A DNA stretch of 15,204 bases from an uncultured Prevotellaceae bacterium (GTDB lineage: Bacteria > Bacteroidota > Bacteroidia > Bacteroidales > Bacteroidaceae), in NCBI GenBank assembly GCA_946405695.1, contig CAMJIA010000039.1, forward strand, positions 1 to 15,204, written 5' to 3'. Numbering within the stretch: position 1 is the stretch's first letter; every line of letters begins with the position of its first letter. The position numbers and the translations under genes were made by a program. Below are positions 1 to 8,076 of the stretch, one piece after another. Under the pieces are notes generated by a model that saw only the letters and a program-made list of their open reading frames with translations, ran no database searches and was not told where the DNA came from.

Positions 1-176
1 ATTTCCACCTTTAACGATGGATTAAACACTCTGCCCGTACCTACAGCCGCATCCTCAAGGTGGCCCGCACCATTGCCGACCTTGCTGGCTCTGAACAAGT
101 CCAGTCCATGCACATCGCCGAAGCCATCGGTTATCGCAACCTCGACCGTGGCGATTGGGCAGAAAGGGGAACATAA
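1..176 (+). pseudogene. yifB: C-terminal fragment of YifB/ComM-family Mg-chelatase-like ATPase, apparently frameshifted
   Basis: From base 27 to the TAA at 174-176 the + strand reads [19 protein letters not shown] followed by [20 protein letters not shown] and [10 protein letters not shown]. This matches the conserved end of the YifB/ComM AAA+ family (usual form [21 protein letters not shown], then HIAEAIxYR). The family is named for ComM, which helps branch migration during natural transformation. Only about 50 codons are inside the window. Upstream in this frame there is a TAA at 12-14. Frame 1 over bases 1-27 reads ISTFNDGLN, which would continue naturally into (L)SAR if one base were missing near 27-31. 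The gene is therefore either broken by a 1-bp deletion or carries a sequencing error; the rest lies outside the window. The family call is firm and the pseudogene status is inference. It converges on the minus-strand genes. Confidence 0.65.
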
Positions 177-184
177 CATACCAA

Positions 185-344
185 CGTCATCTTTCACCCG
201 TTCCGACGTCATCTACGGGTGCTTCCGACGACATCTACGACCCGTTCCGATGATACTTTAGGGGAGTAAAGTATCATCGGAACGACCGAAAGATGCCATC
301 GGAACGGGTGCAAGGAACGTCAGGAACGACCCAAAGGTGACGGC
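185..344. repeat. 22-bp-period repeat array arranged as a large imperfect inverted repeat
   Basis: The octamer CGTCATCT or a variant starts at 185, 207, 229 and 251, exactly 22 bases apart. Each copy is preceded by TTCCGA (201-206, 223-228, 245-250). From about 267 the same unit runs on the opposite strand: ATCGGAACG at 276-284 and 298-306 and the diverged TCAGGAACG at 320-328, again 22 apart. The two halves meet at 261-266, so the whole block can fold into one long interrupted hairpin. It fills most of the spacer between the convergent yifB-like fragment and the DUF3943 gene. The function is unknown. The rest of 177-405 shows no gene. Confidence 0.8.
243..284. repeat. Perfect 18-bp inverted repeat with a 6-base loop (centre of the array)
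   Basis: The left arm 243-260 (CGTTCCGATGATACTTTA) is the exact reverse complement of the right arm 267-284, with loop GGGGAG at 261-266. It lies between two convergent transcription units and could act as a bidirectional transcription barrier or an mRNA 3'-end stabiliser. Neither strand has the U-run expected of a classic intrinsic terminator, so that role is only inferred. Confidence 0.9.
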
Positions 345-405
345 AATACGCCAAACTTTGTTGGGAATACAGAAATATCCCTCAAAACGGTAGTGGTAAT
401 GATTC

Positions 406-2802
406 TTACAACCGACATGTCACACCTATCTTGGTTTCAAAGGTTCTGGCATAGACATTACTATCCCTACCCCACTCCTGGGTTCCGTTATAATAATAGT
501 TATAGTGCGTACGGCGCCAGTAGTAAGAACCTGATATGTTGATGGACCACTGCTTGGCCAGATGGACCTCAAAGATAGGATTGACAACCAACAGAGTAGC
601 ATCGCTATTGTCACCCATCACATTCAGATAGTGCAAGTCCCTGGTGCCTTCATTGAACTCTTTCAATTCATCAAATGTATAAGTATTATAGCCCTTCCAC
701 GTATAGAGGCGGAAGTACTTAGCGTTAAGTACCATTCTTCCGACGCGTCCAAAGTCCAGTTGTGTCTTCGCCTTGATGCTGAATCCGCTACCCATATTGT
801 AGTCGCGCTCGATGACGTTAAAATAGTCGCTCTTCGTACCACCAAGCAAGATGCCGCTTACAAAGATACGCTGTTCCATCTTGGAAAGCGCACCCGTCTG
901 GGGCATTGACAGGATGAAGCCAGGACCGAAACCCGCAGCCTCGCTGATACGGTAAGGAACCAACTCAGAACCGTCCTCGATGGGATTAGAATCGTAGTAG
1001 TTGAAGTGCTGGTAGATACCAAACTCAGCAGCCATGCCTTGTCCGTCCTTGCTCTTGGCAGGCTTGTCGATGATGGGCGTACTCCAGAGTCGACCAACGA
1101 TGCTGATGTTGTTGACCACCTTCTGTCCACCACCGATGCTGAACGTAGCATCAAGGTCGAAGAAGTCATAGGGCTTCGTGTGACGCTCACCGTCGACAGC
1201 CGTACCATAGAGCAGATAGAAATTCAGGTAGGGTGCATGGACACCACGGAACAAGGCACCGTCGTCAGCCAGATAGCGCCAACCCAAGGTGAACGACACA
1301 TCAACAGGTGTCTCATGGAAGTTGTGATAACGGTAGTGTTTGTTCTTCACACGCCAGGCATCACCACTGACAATACGGTGAATACCCTGCATGGGGTTGA
1401 CAATGGCAGCTGCAGCCTCACGCCAGAAACGGCTCCAACCCATGTCACGGTCGTCAAGGATGGTACGGCTCAATCGGTGTGTCATTTCACCAAGCGCTAT
1501 ACCGCCACACGTCGTGGCGATAATGTCGTTGATGGCTGGTGGCTCCGTCTCGCCCAGGAACTCCCACATGGCCGAACCCAGCAGTGAGTAAGGTGCTGAT
1601 TCCCAGAACGACAGTCCATTGGTACGGGCAGCGTTGAAGTAGAGGTTGCCATGATACGGATGGGCAAACATATTCGTCACGAAGAAGTCGTTGTCCCAAA
1701 CCATACCATCGGTAAAGTTATGCTTCAGCGAGTTCAGCGTGGTCTGTGCGAAGTCTGAGTTCAGCTCCCAGCGGTCGAACAGCTGTACACCGACATTGAT
1801 GGCCGTCACCTCAGCAAAAGCCTGCCAGTAGCGCTTCTTCACGGGCAGCGCCATCGTTGAGTCGCCATATACTATCTGCTTCCGCTTCTCCTCCCATGCA
1901 CGCATCCACGATCCGTGCTGGTCGCGTGACTGACGATAGGTCAGACCCAGTTCAAACAGCGGTCGATTGCGATAGGTCTCGTTGCGGTCGTAGTAACGCG
2001 TCAACCCCCAGCCCACCGATGCAAAAGCACCGAACTTCCTACTGAACTGATAGTCGGCATTGATGCGTGCCTGCAACGAATAGAGTCGTTCGGGCTTCTC
2101 GTTGTTCTTCTTAGAGAACGTCTCTACGTGGTAGTATCCGATATCACCGCTCAGACTCAGTTTGTCTGTCAGCTGCTTATACTGACCTAGACGGTAGAAG
2201 ATGGCACCCGAGAACTTTGAGTCGAGTCCCATAAAGTGGGTACCGACACCGATAATGTTATACGTACTCTTGTTTCGAAAGCGGGCAGCAATATTAGTCT
2301 TGGTCGAGCTACCACCATAGACCATATAGTCGATGGTGGTGGTAGGATTGATATTCACCAGACCAATCTTATGGCCGATAGAGTCGTAGCTGAGGTTAAC
2401 GATACCCACCTGCCAGCCTTTGCGACGCTTACGGGTTATGTTGAACAAGCCAATCTGCGCACCATCCAACGAGTCGGCATAGTTGATAGCACCCTGCTGC
2501 CAACCGTTCATCTTACCCGACGACACGTTGAGCAGGGTCGACAATTGCAAACCCTTGTTTATGCCGCGGGTGATATTGTTAATACCTGCCAGCTGCAGTC
2601 CGCCGAACTCTCCACCCGATACGTTGGAGAACATACCGTACTGGAGTCCCTTGCCGCCGTTTACTGCTACCGACGAGATAACGCCGAACTGCACTCTCTT
2701 CACGGAGTCCTGACCACTGAGGATACCGACAGGAAAGTTCTGCGCGACAGACGCCGCAATGCATAAATTAAATAATGCAATAATTAAGAGACTTTTCTTC
2801 AA
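406..2802 (-). CDS. Secreted DUF3943 outer-membrane protein with N-terminal surface-repeat segment
   Basis: This is a 798-residue exported protein. A signal peptide covers residues 1-21 (cleavage after SVAQ or nearby). Residues about 35-150 hold Gly-rich repeats of the type GLQ(L/Y)G-x-x-N with about 20-residue spacing, resembling the LA_2272-type surface repeats. Residues about 360-480 contain NDFFVTNMFAHPYHGNLYFN and a following NGLSFWES segment, the hallmark of DUF3943. The remainder is rich in alternating aromatic/polar strands and ends in L, compatible with an outer-membrane beta barrel. The start is a TTG at 2800-2802: the in-frame TAA lies only nine codons upstream, no ATG intervenes, and this start gives a proper signal peptide. 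It lies 27 bases after pfkA and probably shares its transcript. The substrate and role are unknown. The family call is from memory of motif patterns, not a search. Confidence 0.85.
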   Translation of the reverse strand: MKKSLLIIALFNLCIAASVAQNFPVGILSGQDSVKRVQFGVISSVAVNGGKGLQYGMFSNVSGGEFGGLQLAGINNITRGINKGLQLSTLLNVSSGKMNGWQQGAINYADSLDGAQIGLFNITRKRRKGWQVGIVNLSYDSIGHKIGLVNINPTTTIDYMVYGGSSTKTNIAARFRNKSTYNIIGVGTHFMGLDSKFSGAIFYRLGQYKQLTDKLSLSGDIGYYHVETFSKKNNEKPERLYSLQARINADYQFSRKFGAFASVGWGLTRYYDRNETYRNRPLFELGLTYRQSRDQHGSWMRAWEEKRKQIVYGDSTMALPVKKRYWQAFAEVTAINVGVQLFDRWELNSDFAQTTLNSLKHNFTDGMVWDNDFFVTNMFAHPYHGNLYFNAARTNGLSFWESAPYSLLGSAMWEFLGETEPPAINDIIATTCGGIALGEMTHRLSRTILDDRDMGWSRFWREAAAAIVNPMQGIHRIVSGDAWRVKNKHYRYHNFHETPVDVSFTLGWRYLADDGALFRGVHAPYLNFYLLYGTAVDGERHTKPYDFFDLDATFSIGGGQKVVNNISIVGRLWSTPIIDKPAKSKDGQGMAAEFGIYQHFNYYDSNPIEDGSELVPYRISEAAGFGPGFILSMPQTGALSKMEQRIFVSGILLGGTKSDYFNVIERDYNMGSGFSIKAKTQLDFGRVGRMVLNAKYFRLYTWKGYNTYTFDELKEFNEGTRDLHYLNVMGDNSDATLLVVNPIFEVHLAKQWSINISGSYYWRRTHYNYYYNGTQEWGRDSNVYARTFETKIGVTCRL

Positions 2803-2829
2803 TCGAACGCTTTCAAATATTACCTTTTA

Positions 2830-3807
2830 TCAGATGCTTAGTTCATCAAGAACGGTAATCAGACGCTTGTCGAAACGCTTATCAGTGCGGATGCACTCCG
2901 AGAATGGCACGTAGACCACATCGTTGTTGCGGACGCCCACCATGACGTTACGCTGACCCTGCAGAATAGCCTGGATAGCACCGACGCCCGTGATAGATGC
3001 TAGGATGCGGTCACGGGCCGATGGCGAACCACCACGCTGCAGGTGACCAAGGATACTGACACGTACGTCGAACTCCGGAAACTCTTTCCTGACACGGTCT
3101 GAATAGAACATGGCACCGCACTTCGGACTCTCTGAGACCAGGACGATACACGACTTCTTTGACTTGCGAATGCCGCGACCCATGAAAGCAGCCAGCTGGT
3201 CGACATCAGTCACCTCTTCAGGAACGATGGCAGCCTCAGCACCACAGGCGATGGCACAGTTCTGAGCAAGGAAACCAGCGTCGCGGCCCATCACCTCGAC
3301 GAAGAAGATGCGCTCGTGCGAGTTGGCGGTGTCACGGATGCGGTCCACACACTCCATGATGGTGTTCATCGTGGTGTCGTAACCGATAGTAGCGTCAGTG
3401 CCATAGAGGTCGTTGTCGATGGTGCCCGGCAAACCGATAACGGGGAAGTCAAACTCCACACCGAAGTTCCAGGCTCCCGTCAGTGAACCGTTACCGCCGA
3501 TGACAACGAGGGCATCTATCTCTTCCTTCAGGCAGGTCTCGTAAGCCTTCTGACGACCCTCAGGTGTCATGAAATCTTTCGAACGGGCCGTCTTCAAAAT
3601 CGTACCGCCACGGGTGATGATGCCTGAAACATCCTCTGTGGTAAAAGTCTTCACCTCGTCGTGGATGAGTCCTTCATAGCCTCGGTAGATACCTTTGACA
3701 TTAAACTGGTTGTAGATGCCTGCACGTGTCACGGCACGAATGGCAGCGTTCATGCCAGGCGAGTCACCGCCAGAAGTCAGTACACCAATCGTCTTAATCT
3801 TTCCCAT
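2830..3807 (-). CDS. pfkA: ATP-dependent 6-phosphofructokinase
   Basis: PfkA phosphorylates fructose 6-phosphate to fructose 1,6-bisphosphate, the committed step of glycolysis, in the cytoplasm. At 325 residues it has the normal bacterial length. Visible motifs are the nucleotide loop [16 protein letters not shown] (residues 11-26), [10 protein letters not shown] (66-75), the catalytic PGTIDND (127-133, with D131 the likely base), MGRDAGFLA (173-181), and the C-terminal HLQRGGSPS. One oddity is that the Mg-ATP segment usually written GGDGS reads GGNGS here (residues 104-108, N106, codon AAC), replacing the Asp equivalent to E. coli D103. Gly107 is kept, which favours ATP over pyrophosphate as donor. 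The start is ATG at 3805-3807. A TAnnTTTG box lies 34 bases upstream, so pfkA may be transcribed separately from the envelope genes before it. Confidence 0.96.
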   Translation of the reverse strand: MGKIKTIGVLTSGGDSPGMNAAIRAVTRAGIYNQFNVKGIYRGYEGLIHDEVKTFTTEDVSGIITRGGTILKTARSKDFMTPEGRQKAYETCLKEEIDALVVIGGNGSLTGAWNFGVEFDFPVIGLPGTIDNDLYGTDATIGYDTTMNTIMECVDRIRDTANSHERIFFVEVMGRDAGFLAQNCAIACGAEAAIVPEEVTDVDQLAAFMGRGIRKSKKSCIVLVSESPKCGAMFYSDRVRKEFPEFDVRVSILGHLQRGGSPSARDRILASITGVGAIQAILQGQRNVMVGVRNNDVVYVPFSECIRTDKRFDKRLITVLDELSI

Positions 3808-3840
3808 ATTACTAAGTTCTTATTAATATTAATATTCGTG

Positions 3841-3848
3841 CAAAATTA
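3841..3848 (-). promoter_or_regulatory. Candidate -7 box of a pfkA promoter
   Basis: The minus strand reads TAATTTTG, an exact match to the Bacteroidetes -7 consensus TAnnTTTG. It overlaps the TAA stop of the patatin gene and lies 34 bases before the pfkA ATG in an AT-rich gap. No clear TTTG is seen at the expected -33 position, so this is a weak or partial promoter call. Confidence 0.4.
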
Positions 3849-5915
3849 AAATTCATATCCTATATTCACGTAGAAGTAAGGTTCCTTGGTGCGGTTGCTG
3901 TAACCGATGGTGGCACCGACAGGACCAATCATTGTCTTGTAGTAGTAAGCCAGCTGGGCACCGAGCAGTGTATGGCGATCGAGCAGCTGCTTGATGTTCT
4001 CAGCATGCTGGGCACCGGCAAAGCGGAACAGCAGGTAGTTGTTGTCGCCAATGCGCTGCTGAGCCTGTAGTTGCGCAGCTACGAAATGGCGGTCAACATA
4101 CTCCATACATCCCAAACCGGCGAAGGGCATCTGTTGCTCGATGTAGCGGCCAAAATAGTCTCCACCGATGGTATTGCCAAAGACGAGAGGCAGTACGGGA
4201 CCGAACAACAGACGACCATAGAACATGGGTTGCAGGGTGAAGCGATTGCCGAAGGTGAACGACATGCGCCAGTCGGCATTGACATCGCTCAAACCAAGTT
4301 TTTTACTGCTACTCTCACTGTCTGCAGAACGTGCTTCGAGGCGTGCGAAATCGTCGGTCAGATAAACATACTCTGCATTGAAACGGGCACCTCGTGTAGG
4401 GAATATCCAGTTGTCCTCGCTGTTGTAGTTGATGCGTGCCCGATAGCTGAAGTAATGCTCGTTGATGAGGGATACCTGCTGTGACGACTCAGAACCGAGT
4501 GTGTTGCGATAGTGCAGATAGTCCCAGCGCAGTCCCAGCTGGAAATTGAAGTGACGGAAGTCGAAGTTGAACGGCACGAACTCCGACTGGAACTGGTTAT
4601 ATAGGATGTTATAGTCGCGGTCGCCATTGATATAGATGTCAATATCGTTGCGCAAGAAAGTGAAACTGAGCTTGGGACGTGTAAAGCCGTGCGGCAGGAA
4701 GGTCACCTCGCCACGAGCCAACAGACGCTTGCCCAGGCGCAGCGTCAGCTCAGTATTCATAGGAATGGGCTTCTGCAATGGAACATCGAGACCCAGCTGC
4801 AGAGCGGCATACTCTTCGGAGTCGAAACGGAAACCGGCATAGAAACGAGACAACTTCTTGGCATTGAAGGTCCCCTCTTCGTCAGCATCAGCCGGCTGAT
4901 GGGGATGCAACAGCTTGGGACGGTAATTTTTGCTGATGCCAATACGTTTCTTCAGCGCTATCAACTCGTCCCAATGGCGACGGGCTTCTTCCTCGCCACG
5001 ACGGATGAGTGTATCGATGGCGGCTGCCGAAAAGCTGGCAGCACCGTAACCTTCGGGATCAACATACATGTAAACATCGGTGGCAGCTTTGTTCTCCTCG
5101 AACTTATTCTTCGTGTTCGCATCGACAATCTGGCTGAGTACGCTCATCGTGCCCCAAACATCACTAACAGACTTAGGATGGTCGTGTACGGAGACGCCAA
5201 TGACGATGTCGGCACCCATCTTGCGGGCAATGTCCACGGGGAAGTTGTTGCGCATGCCACCATCTACCAGCACACAACTGTCAATTCTGACAGGTGAGAA
5301 GACAGCAGGAATAGCCATCGATGCACGCATGGCCTGAGGCAGACGACCACTGTGAAAATCGTACTCCTCGTACTTGATAATGTCGGTAGCCACGCAGGCA
5401 AAGGGAATGGGCAGGTCGCGCGAGAAATTAAGTGAGTCGGTATAGCCCACACATAACTTGTCAAACAGTTCGGCAAGGTTCTTTCCCTTGATAAGTCCAC
5501 CAGGCTGCAGGTTGCGCTTGCCACCACCCAACACAGTAGACAGCGCATAGGTGTAGTTCTTACGGACGTTGTTGAGACTCAGCTTACGCTGGTCGTCGCG
5601 ATCACTGATGACGTAGGTCCAGTCCTGAGCACGGGCCAGTGAGTCGAGAGAGTGGGCATTATAGCCGATGGCATAGAGACCGCCGACGATGCTGCCCATC
5701 GACGTGCCAGTAATGATGTCAATAGGTATTCCTGCCTCTTCCAGCACCTTCAGCACACCAATATGTGCCATGCCTTTCGCTCCACCGCCACTCAATACGA
5801 CAGCCACCTTCTTACAGGTCTTCCTGGCATCGGTGGAGGCAACAGCATCATTCTCAGCAAGCACTGTTGCACAAGCCATGATGGCAGTCAGTATGATGAC
5901 TATAATCCTCTTCAT
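3846..5915 (-). CDS. Patatin-like phospholipase with C-terminal outer-membrane beta-barrel
   Basis: The 689-residue protein starts with a signal peptide (residues 1-20, ending ATVLA). Residues 35-250 form a patatin lipase domain: oxyanion loop SGGGAKGMAHIG (42-53), nucleophile elbow GTSMG with Ser72, and DGG with Asp218 completing the Ser-Asp dyad. Residues from about 365 to the end are a string of amphipathic strands ending in VNIGYEF, with a C-terminal Phe as in BamA/Omp85-type barrels. The arrangement resembles PlpD-type (type Vd) proteins, in which the barrel places a phospholipase at the outer membrane. The linker between the domains (about 325-365) is short and no obvious POTRA domain is seen, unlike PlpD. 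Likely role: hydrolysis of glycerophospholipids at the envelope. It starts 3 bases after the AsmA-like gene, indicating co-translation in one operon. Confidence 0.9.
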   Translation of the reverse strand: MKRIIVIILTAIMACATVLAENDAVASTDARKTCKKVAVVLSGGGAKGMAHIGVLKVLEEAGIPIDIITGTSMGSIVGGLYAIGYNAHSLDSLARAQDWTYVISDRDDQRKLSLNNVRKNYTYALSTVLGGGKRNLQPGGLIKGKNLAELFDKLCVGYTDSLNFSRDLPIPFACVATDIIKYEEYDFHSGRLPQAMRASMAIPAVFSPVRIDSCVLVDGGMRNNFPVDIARKMGADIVIGVSVHDHPKSVSDVWGTMSVLSQIVDANTKNKFEENKAATDVYMYVDPEGYGAASFSAAAIDTLIRRGEEEARRHWDELIALKKRIGISKNYRPKLLHPHQPADADEEGTFNAKKLSRFYAGFRFDSEEYAALQLGLDVPLQKPIPMNTELTLRLGKRLLARGEVTFLPHGFTRPKLSFTFLRNDIDIYINGDRDYNILYNQFQSEFVPFNFDFRHFNFQLGLRWDYLHYRNTLGSESSQQVSLINEHYFSYRARINYNSEDNWIFPTRGARFNAEYVYLTDDFARLEARSADSESSSKKLGLSDVNADWRMSFTFGNRFTLQPMFYGRLLFGPVLPLVFGNTIGGDYFGRYIEQQMPFAGLGCMEYVDRHFVAAQLQAQQRIGDNNYLLFRFAGAQHAENIKQLLDRHTLLGAQLAYYYKTMIGPVGATIGYSNRTKEPYFYVNIGYEF

Positions 5916-5918
5916 TGT

Positions 5919-6185
5919 TCACTCCTCATTCTTGGCTTCCTTGGCAGCCTCTTTTGCGGCTTTGCGAGCAGCCTTTTCTGCGGCCTTGGCGGCTTTGCGG
6001 GCCGCTTTCTCCTCAGCTTTCTGGGCTTTCTCTTCTGCTTTCAGGGCCTTACGCTCGGCCTTTTGTTCGGCCTTCAGGGCTTTGGCCTCAGCACGGGCAA
6101 TACGACGTTCCTCCTTGGCAGCCGCCTTGGCCTCTGCTTTGGCAGCACGGCGCTCATCACGAGTAGCCTTATCCTCGTCGGACAT
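5919..6185 (-). repeat. Low-complexity coding tract for the Ala/Lys/Glu/Arg tail
   Basis: The last 88 codons of the AsmA-like gene use a narrow set of codons (GCx, AAG/AAA, GAG/GAA, CGx) in irregular repeats such as KAEEKAQKAEEKAARKAAK. The predicted product is a continuous charged alpha-helix or coiled coil. The matching + strand is nearly stop-free, which produces long spurious reading frames on that strand. Confidence 0.85.
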
Positions 6186-8054
6186 CTTGTGGAAACGGAT
6201 GCCTGGTTTGATTTTGGTTTTCTTCATCTCGTTGGTGTTGGTAAACGAGAAGCCACAGAGCACGTCAACGCGCTTGCCCTTGACAGTAATGTTACCCGTA
6301 GCCACAGCACCGTCGCTCTCCAACTCAGCAATGAGGTTGTGTACCTTTATCTTCTTATATCTGCCCTCAGCGACATCGGCCTGCACACTGCCAATAGGCA
6401 GCTTGCCACCTTTCACCTTACGCATCTGGGCAGTACGGGGTTTCGAGATATCGAACTTGAAATCAGCTTTACAGGCTATCTTCCCCAAATCGGGCATATC
6501 CATGGCCTTACCCAGTTCGAAAGAGTCAGTACGCACAGTACCTAAGACGTATTTATTCAGTTCATCAAGTGTTACTTGGACGTTCAGCTTACCAGGTACC
6601 GTATTCAATACTCCTGCAAACTGCTCTTTCTTCCACAGCACGTCAAAATGACCATTATAGGTGATTCGACCAAGGGCATTCAGCTGTTTCATCATGAACT
6701 TCTTGACGGAGAACTGGTTGATGACACGCTCAGCATAGGCTCCATCTGTCGCCATCTTATGCACATCAAAATGGACACGCAGGGCGTACTTATCTTTCAG
6801 ATTACTGATGCGTCCTGAAGCAGCGATGGTTAACTTCTTGTCTGCAGTGTTGACTGACACGTTACGGAAACGAAGCTCGTTATCGTTACCACTCATCTGC
6901 GTCTGTAATCTCAGGGGCAACGAGAATTTCTTCAGTACGGGGGCAAAAGGTTGTGCAATATCTTTCAGCAGTACCCTACCCTCAATTTTTGAAGTAGAGA
7001 ACTGCAATGGACGTTGCTCCTTTTTGCTGGGCAACTGGACATCAGCACTGGCAATGTTCAACGAGGTATGTGCCATCTTGATGAGGATATCGCTGAGATG
7101 GGCATTGCGCTTGTTGGCATTGACCTTCAACTGCAGTTCCGTCACCAATAGTCCTGAACCACGGTCTTCGGCCATTCCACTGGTAACCTGTGCCACCAAC
7201 GTATCCTTGCCGATGGAGTCGACCTGAATATCAAATTTGGCAAGGACATCGAAATGTCCGACATCGAAAGCGCCACGATTAGGTTTGCCGGTATTCTTGC
7301 GAGGCTGGTGATTGTCGGTCTGATAAATCAGGTTGTCTATCGTCACCAGGCGCTTTCCATCGCCATCCGCTGCACTCAGCACACCAACAGACACATACGT
7401 GTCGACAGGTCCTTTCTTGGTATGCTTGACAAAGAAGGTTGTCAAATCGTGAACCTCAGCCGTCTGCAGTCCCTTGCTGTTCTTCTTGTAGCGCAGACTG
7501 CCCAGTTCGGCTTTCATAGTGTCATTGTAGCACACCTTAATATCCTTCAATGAGAGGTTGCGGACATCAATCGTCATCGGTTTCTTCTTCTGTGTGCTAT
7601 CCGTAGCAATAGAGTCCTGCTGGGGTTTCTTCTTGCTCTTGAAAGCATCGATGACAAACTGGAAGTTTGCCACCGAATCGCTGTCGGTAGCGGGTTTATA
7701 GAGGCGTGCCTCCAAACCGCTAATCTTAGCTTGAGAAATGCTAACCTCCTTATGTAGCAAAGGCAGAAGTTTCAGGTCGACACCCAGCTCCTTCATCTGG
7801 AACATCTTACGTTGCTGCTGGTCGTCAATCTCCACACCATAGAGGCGCACACCCTGGTCGATAAAACTAACAGAAGCCTTCTCAATACGCACAGAGGTAT
7901 GCAGGTAGTCGCTCAAAAGTTCGGTGGACTTCTGCACTAACCGTTCCTGTACGGCGTCGGTATGGAAAGCGCCAAAGGCAATGGCTAACAGCACAACAAT
8001 GGCGGCCAACAGACCTGCCAGTATTTTCATTGTCAGTATCAGAAATCGCTTCAT
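5919..8054 (-). CDS. AsmA/TamB-like inner-membrane-anchored protein with long Ala/Lys/Glu tail
   Basis: This is a 711-residue protein. One N-terminal membrane segment (about residues 10-30) is followed by a region typical of the AsmA superfamily: residues about 33-115 describe 'short helix, then beta strands' with SVRIEKASVSF and VSISQAKISGLEARLYKP. Repeated beta-rich blocks follow up to about residue 620. AsmA-like proteins are thought to form periplasmic grooves that move phospholipid between inner and outer membranes. It is shorter than TamB (usually well over 1000 residues) and closer to AsmA size. Residues 624-711 are a low-complexity charged helix, with 76 of 88 residues being A, K, E or R. 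It sits 22 bases after the thioredoxin-like gene and 3 bases before the patatin-barrel gene, a context that fits lipid handling at the envelope. The exact subfamily is uncertain. Confidence 0.8.
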   Translation of the reverse strand: MKRFLILTMKILAGLLAAIVVLLAIAFGAFHTDAVQERLVQKSTELLSDYLHTSVRIEKASVSFIDQGVRLYGVEIDDQQQRKMFQMKELGVDLKLLPLLHKEVSISQAKISGLEARLYKPATDSDSVANFQFVIDAFKSKKKPQQDSIATDSTQKKKPMTIDVRNLSLKDIKVCYNDTMKAELGSLRYKKNSKGLQTAEVHDLTTFFVKHTKKGPVDTYVSVGVLSAADGDGKRLVTIDNLIYQTDNHQPRKNTGKPNRGAFDVGHFDVLAKFDIQVDSIGKDTLVAQVTSGMAEDRGSGLLVTELQLKVNANKRNAHLSDILIKMAHTSLNIASADVQLPSKKEQRPLQFSTSKIEGRVLLKDIAQPFAPVLKKFSLPLRLQTQMSGNDNELRFRNVSVNTADKKLTIAASGRISNLKDKYALRVHFDVHKMATDGAYAERVINQFSVKKFMMKQLNALGRITYNGHFDVLWKKEQFAGVLNTVPGKLNVQVTLDELNKYVLGTVRTDSFELGKAMDMPDLGKIACKADFKFDISKPRTAQMRKVKGGKLPIGSVQADVAEGRYKKIKVHNLIAELESDGAVATGNITVKGKRVDVLCGFSFTNTNEMKKTKIKPGIRFHKMSDEDKATRDERRAAKAEAKAAAKEERRIARAEAKALKAEQKAERKALKAEEKAQKAEEKAARKAAKAAEKAARKAAKEAAKEAKNEE

Positions 8055-8076
8055 AGACTTTTAGTGGGGAGGATGG

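Noticed and set aside
73..261. 62-codon + strand reading frame
   Set aside because: It is out of frame with the YifB-like C-terminus and runs into the repeat array.
185..344. CRISPR array
   Set aside because: The units are nearly contiguous, there are no unique spacers of uniform length, and the orientation inverts in the middle; no cas genes are present.
5652..6651. Long + strand reading frames of about 300 codons opposite the AsmA-like tail
   Set aside because: They are the complement of the low-complexity Ala/Lys/Glu tract and cross into the patatin gene; composition (Ala/Ser/Leu/Phe runs) is that of an antisense shadow, with no promoter or homology recognised.
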